Below, in pieces: positions 11,388-23,867 of a stretch of DNA of 64,000 bases. The position numbers and the translations under genes were made by a program. The notes beneath the pieces are model-generated. The model saw only the letters and a list, made by a program, of their open reading frames with translations, did not search any database and was not told the origin of the DNA. Source of the stretch: Anomaloglossus baeobatrachus. Lineage: Eukaryota > Chordata > Amphibia > Anura > Aromobatidae. The DNA lies in contig NC_134360.1 of the NCBI RefSeq assembly GCF_048569485.1, positions 206,776,164 through 206,840,163 on the forward strand, given 5' to 3'. How positions within the stretch are numbered: the stretch's first letter is position 1; each line of letters opens with the position of its first letter.

Positions 11388-11559
11388 TTAAGGCCCCGTC
11401 ACACACACAGATCAATCTTTGGCAGATCTGTGGTTGCAGTGAAATCATGGACATATTGTTCCATTTGTACACAGCCACAAACCTGGCACTGATTGTCCAT
11501 AATTTCACTGCAACCACAGATCTGCCGCAGATTTATCTCTGTGTGTGACGGGGCCTTTA
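11388..11559. mobile_element. 172-bp palindromic MITE in podn intron 1
   Basis: TTAAGGCCCCGTCACACACA / TGTGTGTGACGGGGCCTTTA ends with nearly symmetrical arms. It makes up half of a 333-bp intron. Confidence 0.82.
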
Positions 11560-11613
11560 GTTGTATCATCCAGATTTGTTATGTTCTAACCAGTCTTTTT
11601 CAAACCACCATAG

Positions 11614-11707
11614 AATAACCGGATAGAAGAAATTCCTCCAGAGGATCTGATCCGACTTCACAGGCTGGAAACCCTGAACTTACAAAACAATCGACTTACG
11701 TCAAGAG
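11614..11707 (+). CDS. podn: podn coding exon 2 (LRR)
   Basis: Encodes podocan residues 89-119 plus one base: [21 protein letters not shown] and the following [10 protein letters not shown] stretch, a full leucine-rich repeat. Acceptor AG lies at 11612-11613 and donor GTGAGA at 11708. The frame joins exon 1 in phase 0 and exits with one base of the glycine codon completed in exon 3. The preceding intron is only 333 bp, and about half of it is a palindromic MITE. Confidence 0.93.
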
Positions 11708-12151
11708 GTGAGAATAGCAAAACATAGAACTCAAAGTCCCAAACATTAGAGTAAAGTCATGCGGGGTTGTTGATTTCGAGAGGAAAGGCCAACCATCATT
11801 TGGGTATGGTGGGCCTCCAGACTTTACCCCAACAGATGATGTCAGGGGAAAGGCTTGATTGGTTAAATTTCCAGGCCTAATGCTTTTATATTCAGAGGCG
11901 AGTTAAGCCGCCACTAGAGATGTCTAAGATCAGCAACCAACTCCCCTCTCCCCATTGAAAACATATGCATGGCAATAGAGAAGACAGGAAAAATAGTTGT
12001 ATGGAAGATTAACAAGTAACGCTCCAAGGATCCAATGTATGATCTATACCATGTCATGAATGATACCAGTGGCAAACATAAGGAATAAAATCTTGAAAAG
12101 TTTGACCAATGCATCGCTCAAACAAACTATGTCCTATTATTTTCCCTCCAG

Positions 12152-12216
12152 GACTTTCAGATGATCTCTTTGAACAGCTAGAGCATCTAAATTATCTATA
12201 CTTGGCAAATAACAAG
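12152..12216 (+). CDS. podn: podn coding exon 3 (LRR)
   Basis: Residues 120-141 of podocan (LSDDLFEQLEHLNYLYLANNK). Acceptor CCAG ends at 12151 and donor GTAAGG starts at 12217. The length of 65 equals 2 + 21 codons, so it completes the codon split after exon 2 and leaves in phase 0. It is followed by a 16-kb intron crowded with transposons. Confidence 0.93.
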
Positions 12217-12839
12217 GTAAGGCCAACAATTTGTCATAGATTGTAACCGATTATTCTTGCGTAACATTTTACAGGTTTCAATATAAACTTTATAAAAATG
12301 TGAGTTACTTTGTAAATTGCATTATTTATGCGGTATTTTATACTCTAGAGCGGTATTCACAATTATGCTGGTAATTGGAAAGTCAACAGTTTTGTTTACT
12401 TGATTACTGTATAGTGTCTGAGTCACGAGGCACTGTGGAGATAGCGGGAAACCGGGGCCCCTAAGCTGACCCTCAGACTACTGGGCCCTGTGCTAACCCT
12501 ATTCTCAGAGATACCCCTAATGGTGGGGGTATCTGAGTCTGCTTCCTGGCCCTGCTAAGTCTTCCTATGTAGATCAGAAACACTAGAGAATCCATCGATA
12601 GGAGTGTCAGAATCTGCAATGTGAATAGCGTCTGATGCCGCCATGTCGGCAAGTTTTGTGTGACAGTATGATGTAAAGATCATAGTGTCGATCATGAAAG
12701 CAAGAACTGTACAAACACTGGAATCAACAAGGAATGTTGCCAAAGTTCAGCTCTGAAGGCTTTATAACTGTATACGCACTTATGGGCTTCAGTACAAGCT
12801 CTAAAGTTGGGTTTATACCAGTTGACCTGCAGTGTTAAA

Positions 12840-15800
12840 TGTGCCGCCCCCACACCTGTAAGCAGCCGGGCTGCTCGGATCCGGACCCGCTGTGTGGCTC
12901 GAGGGATCCTCCGGACCCGGGCGTCACGCGGACACGCCAAATTAAAAGGGGCACGTAGTTGTACAGGCTTGGCCATATTCAGTCCGTGACGCCACCCACG
13001 GTGTGTGGTGAAGTGGGACACCACCGCTGCTGTTGTGGGACACCCGGGGGGATGTAGTGGGAGCTGGATGTTAACCCCTCCGTGGGTAGGGATGGTTGCC
13101 CCGGTAGCCAGTGTCTCTGTGCAGGGTATGGCGATGGTAGGGGCCTGCGCACCCGGACATACCAGGGGGTGTTTGGTTACTCACAATTAAATGAATCACA
13201 CGAGTCTTTTGGTAAACCAAGGTGCTGGTGGCCGGCCGCCGCGCCCGGTTGTACTCTGGTCCCCCACCCGGGCTGGTGGTCGCCGTCTTTTCCTCTGCAC
13301 TAGTTCTGTTGTTTGCTTAGACTCCTGGTTTGGAACATGGGAGTCCGCTCCCAGCTTTTTGTGTACCTGAAGAGCCGTGCCCGCTGACGCTGACCCGAGG
13401 GATCTATGGGCCCTGGCGGTTGCCCTATCCCTCTCTGTGGGTGGTTGTCTGCTTTTGGGACTTTGGTTGGGATGGGACCTAAAATCCTAAAATCGGTTGA
13501 TTAGCTAGGCCGTTGGTTTCGGTCCTGGCTTCAGGGTCCGAGTACCCCCTCTGTGTACGGTTTCCAAGTCGGGTCTCTGGTGTCGGTACCGGCGGGCTCC
13601 AACCCTGTCCCGGTCCACCTCGGATCTCCGGCTGCCATCTTCCCGTCGCCTGCCGACAGGGACCACCGTCTGCCACCTAGCTAAGGTACGAGGGCTTCAA
13701 CCCTGGCACCTTCAACTTGAGCTTCTCCTCTGCTGGAGCTACACCTAGCCACAGCCTCCACTCCTCTCAACTCAAACTCAATCTGAAACTGTTTGTTTTC
13801 AGGCCCCGGGCTGTCTAGACCCCTAGGTGGGCGTTTCCTAACGCCTGGTTCTGCCCACTGGTGTGCCTGTCTTGCCCTGAGGGCGGTGACTAGGTTTTGA
13901 GGTCGGCTGTATGTAACCCTGTGAGGGAAGGTGTTATGCGGGGGCCTAATGTGTGACTACCTGGTTTTGCCAGGGTGTCACATTCCCCCTTGGTTTAATA
14001 CAGACCGTCCGTGGGCTGTCCAACCACCAGCGTTTATTTAACTGGAACTGAAAAGTAGACAAAGAGGAACAGTTTACAAGTATATTAACATTAATACATT
14101 GGATTTTCTTCCCTTACAGGAGGCACGTTGCTTAAACGTTTCACATTTAAACCGGGACGGGACGGACCGGGTCCTTCTCACCGCACCCCCACCCAAAACA
14201 ACCTGCTCCCTGGTGCCACCGCTAAGCACTGGTGCGCACCCCTTGCCCAAGTCCAGGACAGGTCCGGGTGTTGCCCTTACGGGCTGGGTAAAAAGTTCCT
14301 TACCCGGCAGTCTTTTGTCATGGGCCCCAAGTCCGGGACCCCTGGTCTGGAGGGTAGTCACCAGTCTCAATGGTGACTGGGCCTCGGCCTACTCTACCGC
14401 AGGCCCTTCCTCCAATCAGCCACTCTAGAGACTGCAGCAAGGTGAGAAGGGTGGTCAGGGACTATTTACAAGACCCAATAGTTCTTGGGTTGGCTTTCCA
14501 GGCCAAAGCCGTGGTCCATTTTTTTAAAACTTTCCTTACGCATACTGCAACTTTCAACTGTAAAATGGTTAACAGTCCTAACGGGGACTTGTATAACTGG
14601 GGTAGCCGGGGTTCCGCTACCACTGATGCATGGGGCCGTATGGCTCACTCGGCACCCTGGATTCAGCATCCCTGGACCAGCTGCAATGCATCCCGGAACT
14701 CTGAACTTCTATCGGGAACGGAGGTGGTATAGCGGGTGAGCTCCAGGGAGCTGTGCCGGCCGGCACTCTCCCACCACGTAGGGAACAGGCTCCGGGCAGG
14801 TCAACGAGGTCGGGATGGTCTGTGTACCTCTCTCCCGACGCGGCGCTATATGGGCGGCTCGGCTCTCACAGGCCCACACCACGGCCACCATTCTCCAGAC
14901 CTCCGCCTTCCATTCCAGCACCTGCTGCAGTGACTGAGATCGCACCCGGACACAGAATCTCGCTAGCTCCCGCTCCAGCCAGGCAGCGGTTCCCATTGGT
15001 AAGCGATCTGATTCGTGTTCTTCCGCGGGAATCGCTACTCCGCCTCGGGGCGCCGCCATTCCTGCGGTCGGCGCGACTCCCCATCGGGATTAGGCGCAGA
15101 CATCTTCCCGCTTCTCCCCCTTGGTCTTTTGCAAGCACTCCCTCAGGCGGCAGGTCAGTTTCACTTTCGACCTCAGGGTGTTGTTTCCTTCCGGCCTCGT
15201 TCCCAGGCGCGGGGCTTCAGCTTCGCGCCCTTTCTCGGGGGAGAAGACGCAGGGCTGTTGTTTTTCGCGCCTAAAAATGGTGGCAAAATGGCGACTTCTG
15301 GAAATTTTTCAACGGATCACCACTGACTGTCCAAATCAAGGCGCTATTCCACCAGGTAGGTGGATGGGTTACAATCCTGTTCGTGACGCCAGTTTTTGGG
15401 GTGTGCTGCCCCCACGCCTGTAGCAGCCAGGCTGCTCGGATCCGGACCCGCTGTGTGGCTCGAGAGATCCTCCGGAGTCGGGGGTCACGCAGACACGCCA
15501 AATGAAAAGGGGTACGTAGTTGTACGGGCTTGGCCATATTCAGTTTGTGACGCCACCCACGGTGTGTGGTGAAGTGGGACATCACCGCTGCTGTTGTGGG
15601 ACACCCGGGGGAGATTTAGTGGCAGCTGGATGTTAACCCCTCCGTGGGTAGGGATGGTTGCCCCGGGACCCAGTGTCTCTGTGCAGGGTATGGCGATGGA
15701 AGGGGCCTGCACGCCCAGACATACCAGGGGGTGTTTGGTTACTCACAATTAAATGAATCACACGAGTCTTTTGGTAAACCAAGGTGCTGGTGGCGGGCCG

Positions 15801-16040
15801 CCACGGCCGGTTGTACTCTGGTCCTCCCACCCGGGCTGGTGGTCGCCGTCTTTTCCTGTGCATGAGTTCTGTTGTTTGTTTAGACTTCCTGGTATGGAAC
15901 ACGGGAGTCCGCCCCCGGCTTTTTGTGTACCTGAGGAGCCGTACCCGCTGTCACTGACCCGTGGGATCTATGGGCCCTGTGAGGGAAGGTATTATGTGGG
16001 AGCCTAATGTGTGACTACCTGGTTTTGCCAGGGCGTCACA
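12840..16040 (-). mobile_element. LTR retroelement fossil with noncoding internal region
   Basis: Two related direct repeats (12840-13982 and 15402-16040; TGTG...CACA ends) enclose a 1.4-kb internal region; a 4-bp duplication TAAA flanks the whole (12836-12839 and 16041-16044). In - orientation a purine run precedes the 12840-13982 LTR, and a primer-site-like TGGCGTCACGAAC lies near the other. I recognise no gag or pol, so it is a non-autonomous or gutted copy. Relatives occur at 1568-2710, 22742-23863 and 53515-54544. Broken. Confidence 0.7.
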
Positions 16041-16094
16041 TAAACAATCGCCAATTATTGGTTGTTTGGTAGTCTTGCATGCGCACAGAACAAT

Positions 16095-17258
16095 TGTGGC
16101 GCCCCTGAGGCTTCAGTCACCACAGAGGTACTGCACCTCAGCCAGAGGTGTGGTATCCATTCCTGGGTATGGAAGAGGTCATCCACCGGTATGCACACAA
16201 AACACACAACACTCTTAGTGACAGCTCACTACCGGTTCAGGGTTGGGGTTTGGTTCCATTAATGCTATGTATAGCCACCACTGGTGATGGTACCTCCCTC
16301 CCCCTAATTCGACACCTGGGGTGGAGTCTAGTTAGTGGGAGCAGTCTGTGACAGAAAGTTAGGGAGTCGAGAAGGAGCAGTGGAGGAGCGAAGACCTGTG
16401 GTCTGGAGCTGGTGCAGCTCGACCCAGTCACAAGACAGAAAGGGTCCTAGAGCCCACGGGATGTGCGCCATACTCAAGTGGCCTCGTTCCACATACAGCA
16501 TTGGTGTAGAAGGACTTGACCGCAGAACGGGGACTGGTCCCTAGACTAGAGGAGAAGCACCAACGTGCTCAGCTAGTAAAACCAGAGGCCGAGGACACAT
16601 CTAGTAACAAAGCCAACTCCATACACAAATCTGCTGGAAGGTGACCACATAGGGCCAAGGAATAGAGCTTCAACCCACCCGACAGGGCCCGTGGACACCG
16701 TCTCAGGGCACTGTGTGCGTAGGCGCAGTACAGGCGCGAGAGAAGTCAGCGCAGGAAAACGACCATGAAAGGAACCTAAGAAAGGGGCACAGGACTTGAC
16801 CTCCGAACTACCCGAGATCGACTGGAGCCCATCACAGTGGAACCCAGCACTCCGGAGGCTGTCACTGACTAGTCATTTTACCTTAGAACCTGCTACAGTG
16901 AGTAAAAACCTTGAGACTGCATCCCTGTGTCGCTCCGTTATTAGCCTGCGCCTCCAGCCCTGCGCCCCCGCCATCACCTACTACTACTACCCCCATCCGC
17001 CCTGGGGCCCAGCTCTACCTGTGGAGAGCTATACCAACTAAGCTGCGTCACCATCTGCCCCAGAGGTCCCAATCCTGCAGCGGCGGAACCTAACTTGCCA
17101 CATACCACAGGTGGCGTCACGAACTATCATCCCTATCATTTTCACTTTGACTCACACCGCTGGGGTTACGGGACCAGGCCTTGCCACCGCGGCATTCCAG
17201 AAACAGAACCACTGCGGCCCGGTAACAAGTGCCCCACGGCCCCGGTGTGGGCGTGTCA
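16095..17258. mobile_element. solo LTR of a related family (fossil)
   Basis: Begins TGTGGCGCCCCTGAGG and ends GGGCGTGTCA, flanked by CAAT (16091-16094 and 17259-17262). It contains the GTGGCGTCACGAAC block also seen in other LTRs of the window. It sits 50 bases beyond the 12840-16040 element. Confidence 0.65.
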
Positions 17259-17515
17259 CAATCAGTAATAGATTGTAGTGTGTACCTAGACTGACATTAT
17301 CCTTGGCAGCACAAGTTCTGCTTAGAAATGATGGTGTGCTGCCGAGAACAATGATCTTTTAACCCTAGAATGCATACCTGGGGCCTCGCAGGCCTGCTAG
17401 GTTACTTGTTTTCTATGGTAGATTTCTATGGTTGCGCGTTCTAGGGTTAATGCAGCCAAAAGATCACTGCACTCAATGAATGAGCGTTTTGCTTATTTTT
17501 GGTTGATCAGCAGCC

Positions 17516-18096
17516 TAAGGGCGGCTTTGCACTCTACGACATCGCAGGTGCAGTGGGGTCAAATCGAAAGTGACGCACATCCGGCGTCACTTGCGATGTC
17601 GTAGTGTGTAAATCCTAGATGATACGATGAACGAGCGCAAAAGCATCGTTATCGTATCATCGGTGTAGGCTCCGACATTTCCATAATGCCGGTGCTGCGA
17701 CAGGTACGATGTTGTTCCTCGTTCCTGCGGCAGCACACATCGCTGTGTGAGAAGCCGCAGGAGCGAGGAACATCTCCTACCTGCCGCCGGCCACAATGCG
17801 GAAGGAAGGAGGTGGGCGGGATGTTTACATCCTACTCATCTCCGCCCCTCCGCCGCTATTGGCCGCCTGCCGTGTGATGTCGCTATGATGCCGCACAACC
17901 CGCCCCCTTAGGAAGGAGGCGGGTCGCCGGCCAGAGTGACGGTCGCAGGACAGGTGAGTGCATGTGAAGCTGGCGTAGCGATAATTTTCGCTACGCCAGC
18001 TATCACAAGATATCGTACCTGCGACGGGGGCGGGGACTATCGCGTGCGACATCGCAGCATCGGCTTGCGATGTCGCAACGTGCAAAGCCCGCCTTA
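17516..18096 (+). mobile_element. CpG-rich MITE family, copy 1
   Basis: TAAGGGCGGCTTTGCAC at the left, GTGCAAAGCCCGCCTTA at the right. Inside are the family landmarks: ACATCCGGCGTCACTT, GGAGGTGGGCGGGATGT, ATTGGCCGCCTGCC and a CCGCCCCCTTAGGAAGGAGG hairpin. No coding capacity. Orientation is called + by the GGTGGGCGGGATGT block. Confidence 0.85.
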
Positions 18097-19199
18097 ATTA
18101 TTGGCAAACAAGTGCTCCTAGGAACTCTTGTTCCCGATAGTAGGGCCGTGTGAATGTACCAGACTCAGGGAAGTGAATATCCCTCTATTTAAGGGATTGT
18201 CCCACAACAACTTTATTTTTTCTGCCATTAAACTTGTTGGTAGTTTGTCGCCCAAGAAAGTTTTCTTTATGGACTGTGCTCCCTCTAAACTTGCTGGAAA
18301 GAGTTAGTCATAGGAACTAAATACAACACTTTCTAGAGCATGTCCAAGACCAAGAGCCGTCAGGAGAAGCTTAACCTGGCCCTGGGCTGACATTTGTAGT
18401 AAGTACAAATACTGGGCTGACGTCCATGAGAGCTGGCTGGGATTTCGCTATAACCATGACACATTCGACAATCCAGGATTGGCACCAACATTGTTCTTGG
18501 AAGCCTAAAGGAAACAATGAGAAAAAATCAGAATGTGACGACCCTAAATCACGAGCAGTTATGGAACATCCGTGCCTTTGGAACATTAACTTACTAACCT
18601 ATTTGGGACATATCTTGGCTTAGGCCATCGGTTCTGTAGTTGACTTTTATATTTTCTATTTTCTTGGCCAAGAGTCGAGCAAATGGCAAGCACAAGCATT
18701 GTTATTCCTCTAATAATTTCCAGCTATTGAGCAAAACTAGCATCGAGATTCTGGAGCGGAATGGAAAGTTGTGGTTAATAGAATTGGGTTTGTCAATCAC
18801 ACAGTCTATCTATGCATCCCATGACTAATGCAACTGATGAATGGACCATAAGGAAACCCATAAACACAGATGAAACTAAAGTTCAAAACCTTTGCAATAT
18901 ATCTTAGGAGAGAATTATGCTTCTTTCTCCACTTATGAGCCACTTCTCCTGTTACCTCCCACCTCTTCAACTCATCATTTGCTCTAAAAAAAAACAACTA
19001 AAATCTCAGGCCCATTTGCAGCCGGACAGAGGGCAGGGCGATAGAAAGTAAAAACAGAGAACGAGATGCTCAAACACTCAGTGTCTCGGCTGCTGCTTTC
19101 TAGTAAGAGTTTTATCTCATACCAGAGCTGGATTCACAGTCACATTACTCAGTAATTGTGACTGTCATCTCTCTATTTTTGGAGACTAGTGACTGGTTC
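18097..19199. other. podn intron 3, nothing recognised
   Basis: No repeat ends or coding frames that I can support, apart from a short TTTAAGGGATTGTCCCAC MITE-tip-like motif at 18188. Confidence 0.4.
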
Positions 19200-19469
19200 A
19201 GGGTTGGGATCCCTCATTTCCATCTTAGACTCTACATTTAAGTGTTGCTTCATTTATCTTTGTGGTCTAACAGTTTATGTCAGGTTTGCTGCTAGCAGCT
19301 TCCAGCAGTGCAGGTCAGCTACAGTTGTTTTGTAGCCATGCCCCTTTGTGTTTAAGTAGCAAGGTTTCCCAGTAAACTTTGCTGATTATACAAAACCATT
19401 TGTATTCTGACCGCCTTTGGGGAAGGAGCTGCTGTGGATTCATCTTCAAGTTCTATCTTCTCCATTTTG

Positions 19470-19808
19470 AATAGAAGGAAAAAATATCGGTACATCCAAC
19501 ATAAAATAATTTCTTTCTTTATTGTCACATAGTATTAAAAAAGTCCATCCACATTTAGAAGACCCAGCCTATGATAAAGGACGCCCTTTTGCGTCGGAAA
19601 CGTGTCAGGGTCTTCTAAATTGGATGGACTTTTTTAATACTACAGTATGTGATAATGAAGAAAAATTATTTTACATTGGATGTTCCAATATCTTCTCCTT
19701 CTATTCAAGTTATAGTCCACCTGGCGGACTTCACATCCTTGCACTCCGTGGATGTGTGGTGACCTATTCCATTAGGCTTGTCAAGCTTTCCTCCACCTCG
19801 TCTGTTCG
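19470..19808 (+). mobile_element. 339-bp hammerhead-bearing retroelement insertion with 11-bp target duplication
   Basis: Flanked by direct repeats TCTCCATTTTG at 19459-19469 and 19809-19819. It interrupts one copy of a 220-bp repeat whose second copy (19861-20080) is uninterrupted. The insert holds a roughly 210-bp imperfect palindrome (about 19487-19695) centred on a hammerhead-like core. Size, target duplication and ribozyme resemble short non-autonomous Penelope-related retroelements (retrozymes). Confidence 0.6.
19561..19612 (+). ncRNA. degenerate hammerhead ribozyme motif
   Basis: Stem I GACCC (19561-19565) pairs with GGGTC (19608-19612) and the pairing runs on through the flanking palindrome arms. 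The core is CTATGATAAA instead of CTGATGA. Stem II is GACGC (19580-19584) with GCGTC (19591-19595), followed by GAA, stem III ACGTGT and H17 C. The altered CTGATGA core suggests it is inactive. Confidence 0.55.
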
Positions 19809-20922
19809 TCTCCATTTTGGTTGTTTTCCCCATGTTTTTCTCACTTACCCTTGAATTAGTGCAGCTTCCAGCAGTGCAGGTCAGCTGCAGTAGTTTTGTA
19901 GCCATGCCCCTTTGTGTTTAAGTAGCAAGGTTTCCCAGTAAACTTTGCTGATTATACAAAACCATTTGTATTCTGTCCGACTTTGTGGAAGGAGCTCCTG
20001 TGGATTCATCCTGAAGTTCTATCTTCTCCATTTTGGTTGTTTTTTTTCCTGTTTTTCCTCATCTACCCTCTTGAATTAGTGCAGTGGTGGGTCTAGTGAA
20101 CCTTACCTTCCCACTCACCAGCCAGGACTATAGTAAGGACTTTTGAGGGCTTCAGGTTCCTGCTCGGCGACAGCTGAGAAGCCTGAATAGGGTCTGGCTA
20201 GTAGTGCAGGTAAGAGCAGGAGGTGTCCCATCTATCCTCTCACTAGGGTCAGGGCACACCATTGTTATTGTGTTCCTTGTGTTCCCCTTGTTTGTGGAGT
20301 TGTTGTTGTGCATCAGACCGCTGTTGGTCTGAACACCCTGCAACGCGTACAAACATGACAGTAATGCTGTATAATGATCTTCATGCTGCTAATTCTGTGC
20401 TTGTGACAGGAGAGCAGGAATTCCTCATGTTTGTGTGTGGGTGACATGAGAGCAGCTCGTTTCTACCCACCAACTCGGAGACAACTGATAATTAGAGATA
20501 GAGCCCTCAGTGAAAAAAACTGGTGATAAATGAAGAATAAAACTAATATAATGGCCAAATTAGTGTTATTACGCATTTGCACACACATGAAGTCACCAGA
20601 AATTACAGTTATGCTCATTGTTAGCACAGTTACACTGAAAAAGAAATAGGACTTGTTTTCTGTGCAGCCTGATCCTGGCATCGAATCCGGATAATACACT
20701 TCCATGACCTTTTCAGCTCCTTGCCAAATTTTCTCATTGCTTCTAATCAAATGTGTCAAGGCTTCCAAATTTATTTTCCTCCCACCCCAAAGCCAGCTGT
20801 AGGTTTCTGTTACTGAACTAGTAAATTTCATGCATATCATTCATACTCATAATTAATTTTATTATTAGAAGGCCAAATTTCCCTAGATGTTGAGACCATT
20901 TTGTTAGGGACTTTCTTCTGTC

Positions 20923-21507
20923 TAAAAGATGCTTTACACGCTGCAACTTCGCTAACGATATATCGTCGGGGTCACGCCGTTAGCGACGCACATCCGGCGC
21001 CGTTAGCGACATCGCAGCGTGTGACACCAAGGAACGACGATCAACGATCGCAAAAACGTCAGAATCGTTGATCGTTGACACTCCGCTCCTTTTTCATAAT
21101 ATTGTTGGAGGTGCATGCCGCTGGTTGTTCATCGTTCCTGCGGCGTCACACATCGCGATGTGTGACGTCGCAGGATTGACGAACATCTCCTTACCTGCGT
21201 CCACAGGCAATGAGGAAGGAAGAAGGTGGGCAGCATGTTCCGGCCGCTCATCTCCGCCCCTCCTCTGCTATTGGGCGGCCGCTTAGTGATGCCGCAGTGA
21301 CGTCGCTATGACGCCGAACGCACCTCACCCTTGAAGGAGGGATTGTTCGGCGGTCACAGCGACGTCGCTGAAAAGGTATGTGCGTGTGATGATAATGTTC
21401 GCTACGGCAGCGATCACCAAATGTTGCACGAACGACGGGGGCGAGTGCTATCGCGCACGACATCGCTAGCTATCCCTAGCGATGTCGCAGCGTGTAAAGC
21501 ACCCTTA
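20923..21507 (+). mobile_element. CpG-rich MITE family, copy 2
   Basis: Ends TAAAAGATGCTTTACACG and CGTGTAAAGCACCCTTA; contains ACGATATATCGTCGGGGTCA and the GGAAGAAGGTGGGCAGC block. Same layout as 17516-18096. Confidence 0.85.
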
Positions 21508-22741
21508 AGCCTCCGAGAGTTCAAGTCTTCCAATGGAGGTTTGCAAATCTGACATATTCCAATAGGAGGATTCAGTGTACGTCATACAATATAGGGTGCC
21601 ATTGTAATAAAAAATGTACACATTAATTTAAAGAGTATATAAAAATACTGCACGCTGCTTACAATGCAATCTTTTCAGAAGTTTGTCCACATTTATTGTT
21701 GCCCATAATCTATACAAATTCATTGAGAAACAAACAGAGAATATTTTAGGAGGAAAAAAGAAAAATAAAAAACTAAAATAATGATGGTGTATAAATATAC
21801 ACACCCTTAAACTAAAACTTTGATAAAATACCCTATGAATTTTTGAGAAGAAGTCGATCATATGGCACATCAAGAATTGGCAATCTTTGCCTACTCTTCC
21901 TTGCAATTAAAGGTGCCAGCCCCGGGCCGCGCAGGTGCCTTACTCCTTCGCTAAGGAGAGTTTGGGTGCTTATGGGATTTTGGATGGAGTGCACGACACT
22001 TACTGGATTCTTCAGGCCGGTGTCAGTCACCCCTCTGGTGGTCCTCTTCGTAGACAGTCAATAACACACGATACCAGAGCTCACTTAGCCAACCGGAAAG
22101 ATCACTTTACTCTTCATACCGTTATGACAGACATGGCTTTCCTTTTGCCTCCTTCTTCTCAGTGTGGAGTACTACCTCTCGATGTGTCCTCCTTCACTAT
22201 TTTCGATCTCATCCTCAAGCTCAGGGGTCTGTGTCTTCTCCCCCCTGACTCTGTTCACCTTGTCCAGTTTTTACCCCGGTGGCTCTCTAGCCGGATGACT
22301 CTGTAAGCCCGCTGGGGTGAGCTGTAGGCTCTGGATCTCTCAAGATTACCTGAGCATTCCCTGACTGGCCTAGCACCAAGGCCACGTCTTCTCACTCTTG
22401 AACCCTATTCTAGACTGGCCCCTCTTGAGACCTCCCAACCAACCTGTTTCCCACATCTTTCACTACCCCTTTATCCCTGTCGCTATATTAGCCCAACCAC
22501 TAGGTGGCGCTTTTGGTAACGGTTCCGCTCTACTGTATCTGGAACCTGCACCCAGCTGGCAGCATAACATCTCAACACACACTTAGCAATAGGCATAACA
22601 CATTGCGCTCTACATAACCATATACTTTATATTGCAGGGCTCGACCCCTTCCTACACAATTACTCCACATTTGGCAGATTGCAAGGGCATCTACTGTATA
22701 CAGCGCCCTTTTCAGGTCAACCACAGATTTTCTGTTGTATT
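21508..22741. other. podn intron 3, unclassified
   Basis: 21900-22700 looks repeat-like in composition (GC-rich, CTC-rich, with many short frames) but I cannot assign it to a family. Confidence 0.35.
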
Positions 22742-23863
22742 TGTGACGCCCTGGCCTATCAGGTCGTCACAGGGTATTGTGCAATCTGCACTTCTGCACA
22801 GTATCCACCCTCCTTGGTTACGGATCCTGGTCCTTTGGTGTTGCTAACAGCTTAGCCAGTCAAAATCCTAGGAACACTTTGCACCGTACCCACCAGACAC
22901 ACCATTGAAGGGCCTGAAGGGAATAGCGCCACCCACATGGGGTGTTGGTAGGGGAAAGTGAGAAAGTGACAGATACGTGAAACAGGAGTGAAAGGAGTAG
23001 GAGGTGGAAGGTGACTCTCTGAGAGGGAGAGGTTACCGGTCTGGAGCAGGGCTCCTGGAGTTTACTAGGTGGCAGACGTTGGTCTGGGCCTGGTAGGAGC
23101 TGGAACACCGGTCGCAGGGGATTGCGTCAAGGGGCACGGACTGCCGAGGAGGGCAGCGGGTGGCCTTGAGCCATCACCGGGCAGGGGGCAGGGCACGACA
23201 GGGTACGTGGACCCTAGGCCGGGAAGTAGCTTCACGCGTCCTGTTAATTTACCCGACGGGGGTGAAGACTTCAAGATTCATCCCCAACCCACTCCAAAAT
23301 TGGGGTACTAGCGCACTGATGGGATAGGACTTGCCCAAATTACAGTCCAAAGAAATCCTACGCGTGAACCCTGAGAGCAAGCTCACTCCGTTAGCCATAT
23401 GGGTGAGCAGGACCCGAAAAGTTTCAAGCTTGAGGGTCCAACTAGTGACCAGGTGCCACGGAGAAGGCCACAGGCTAACAGCAACACCAAGGTCACGGAT
23501 CCACACGTGCTCCCTCCATGCTGCAGCAGTGCTCAGAATTCTGGTTTACAAGTTGTCGGAGACATTATTCTTGGACTGAGTGCGTACGCTGAAAAGCCCC
23601 TTTTACTCTACCCAACGGCACCCCCGTCACCAACACCCAACGGGCCCCGGGGCACAAACCCCCTATCCATGGAGGGGTTAAACATCCTGCTGCTACACCA
23701 TCGCCACCGGGCTCCCCAACAGCAGCGGTGGTCTCCTACATTACCACGCACCGTGGGTGGCGTCACGAACTTACACATCCCCTGTACATACCAATCCCCT
23801 CCCTTTTGAATTCTAAGCAGCTCCGGATCCGAGCGGCTCGGCCCCTGGCACGGGGGCAATACA
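22742..23863 (+). mobile_element. solo LTR of the same broad family (fossil)
   Basis: Begins TGTGACGCCCTGGCC and ends GGGGGCAATACA, flanked by TATT (22738-22741 and 23864-23867). It contains the GGGTGGCGTCACGAAC block shared with its relatives, in the opposite orientation to the 12840-16040 element. Confidence 0.68.
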
Positions 23864-23867
23864 TATT

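Larger units (their letters stand above)
19296..20080 (+). repeat. 220-bp direct duplication within an unclassified interspersed repeat
   Basis: Unit CAGCTTCCAGCAGTGCAGGT ... TTGAATTAGTG occurs at 19296-19858 (split by the 339-bp insertion) and at 19861-20080. The larger repeat probably runs from about 19200 to 20357. Confidence 0.65.

Noticed and set aside
14753-15274. 173-codon proline/arginine-rich frame
   Set aside because: GC-rich interior of the LTR fossil; similar open frames occur on the other strand and no retroelement domain is visible.
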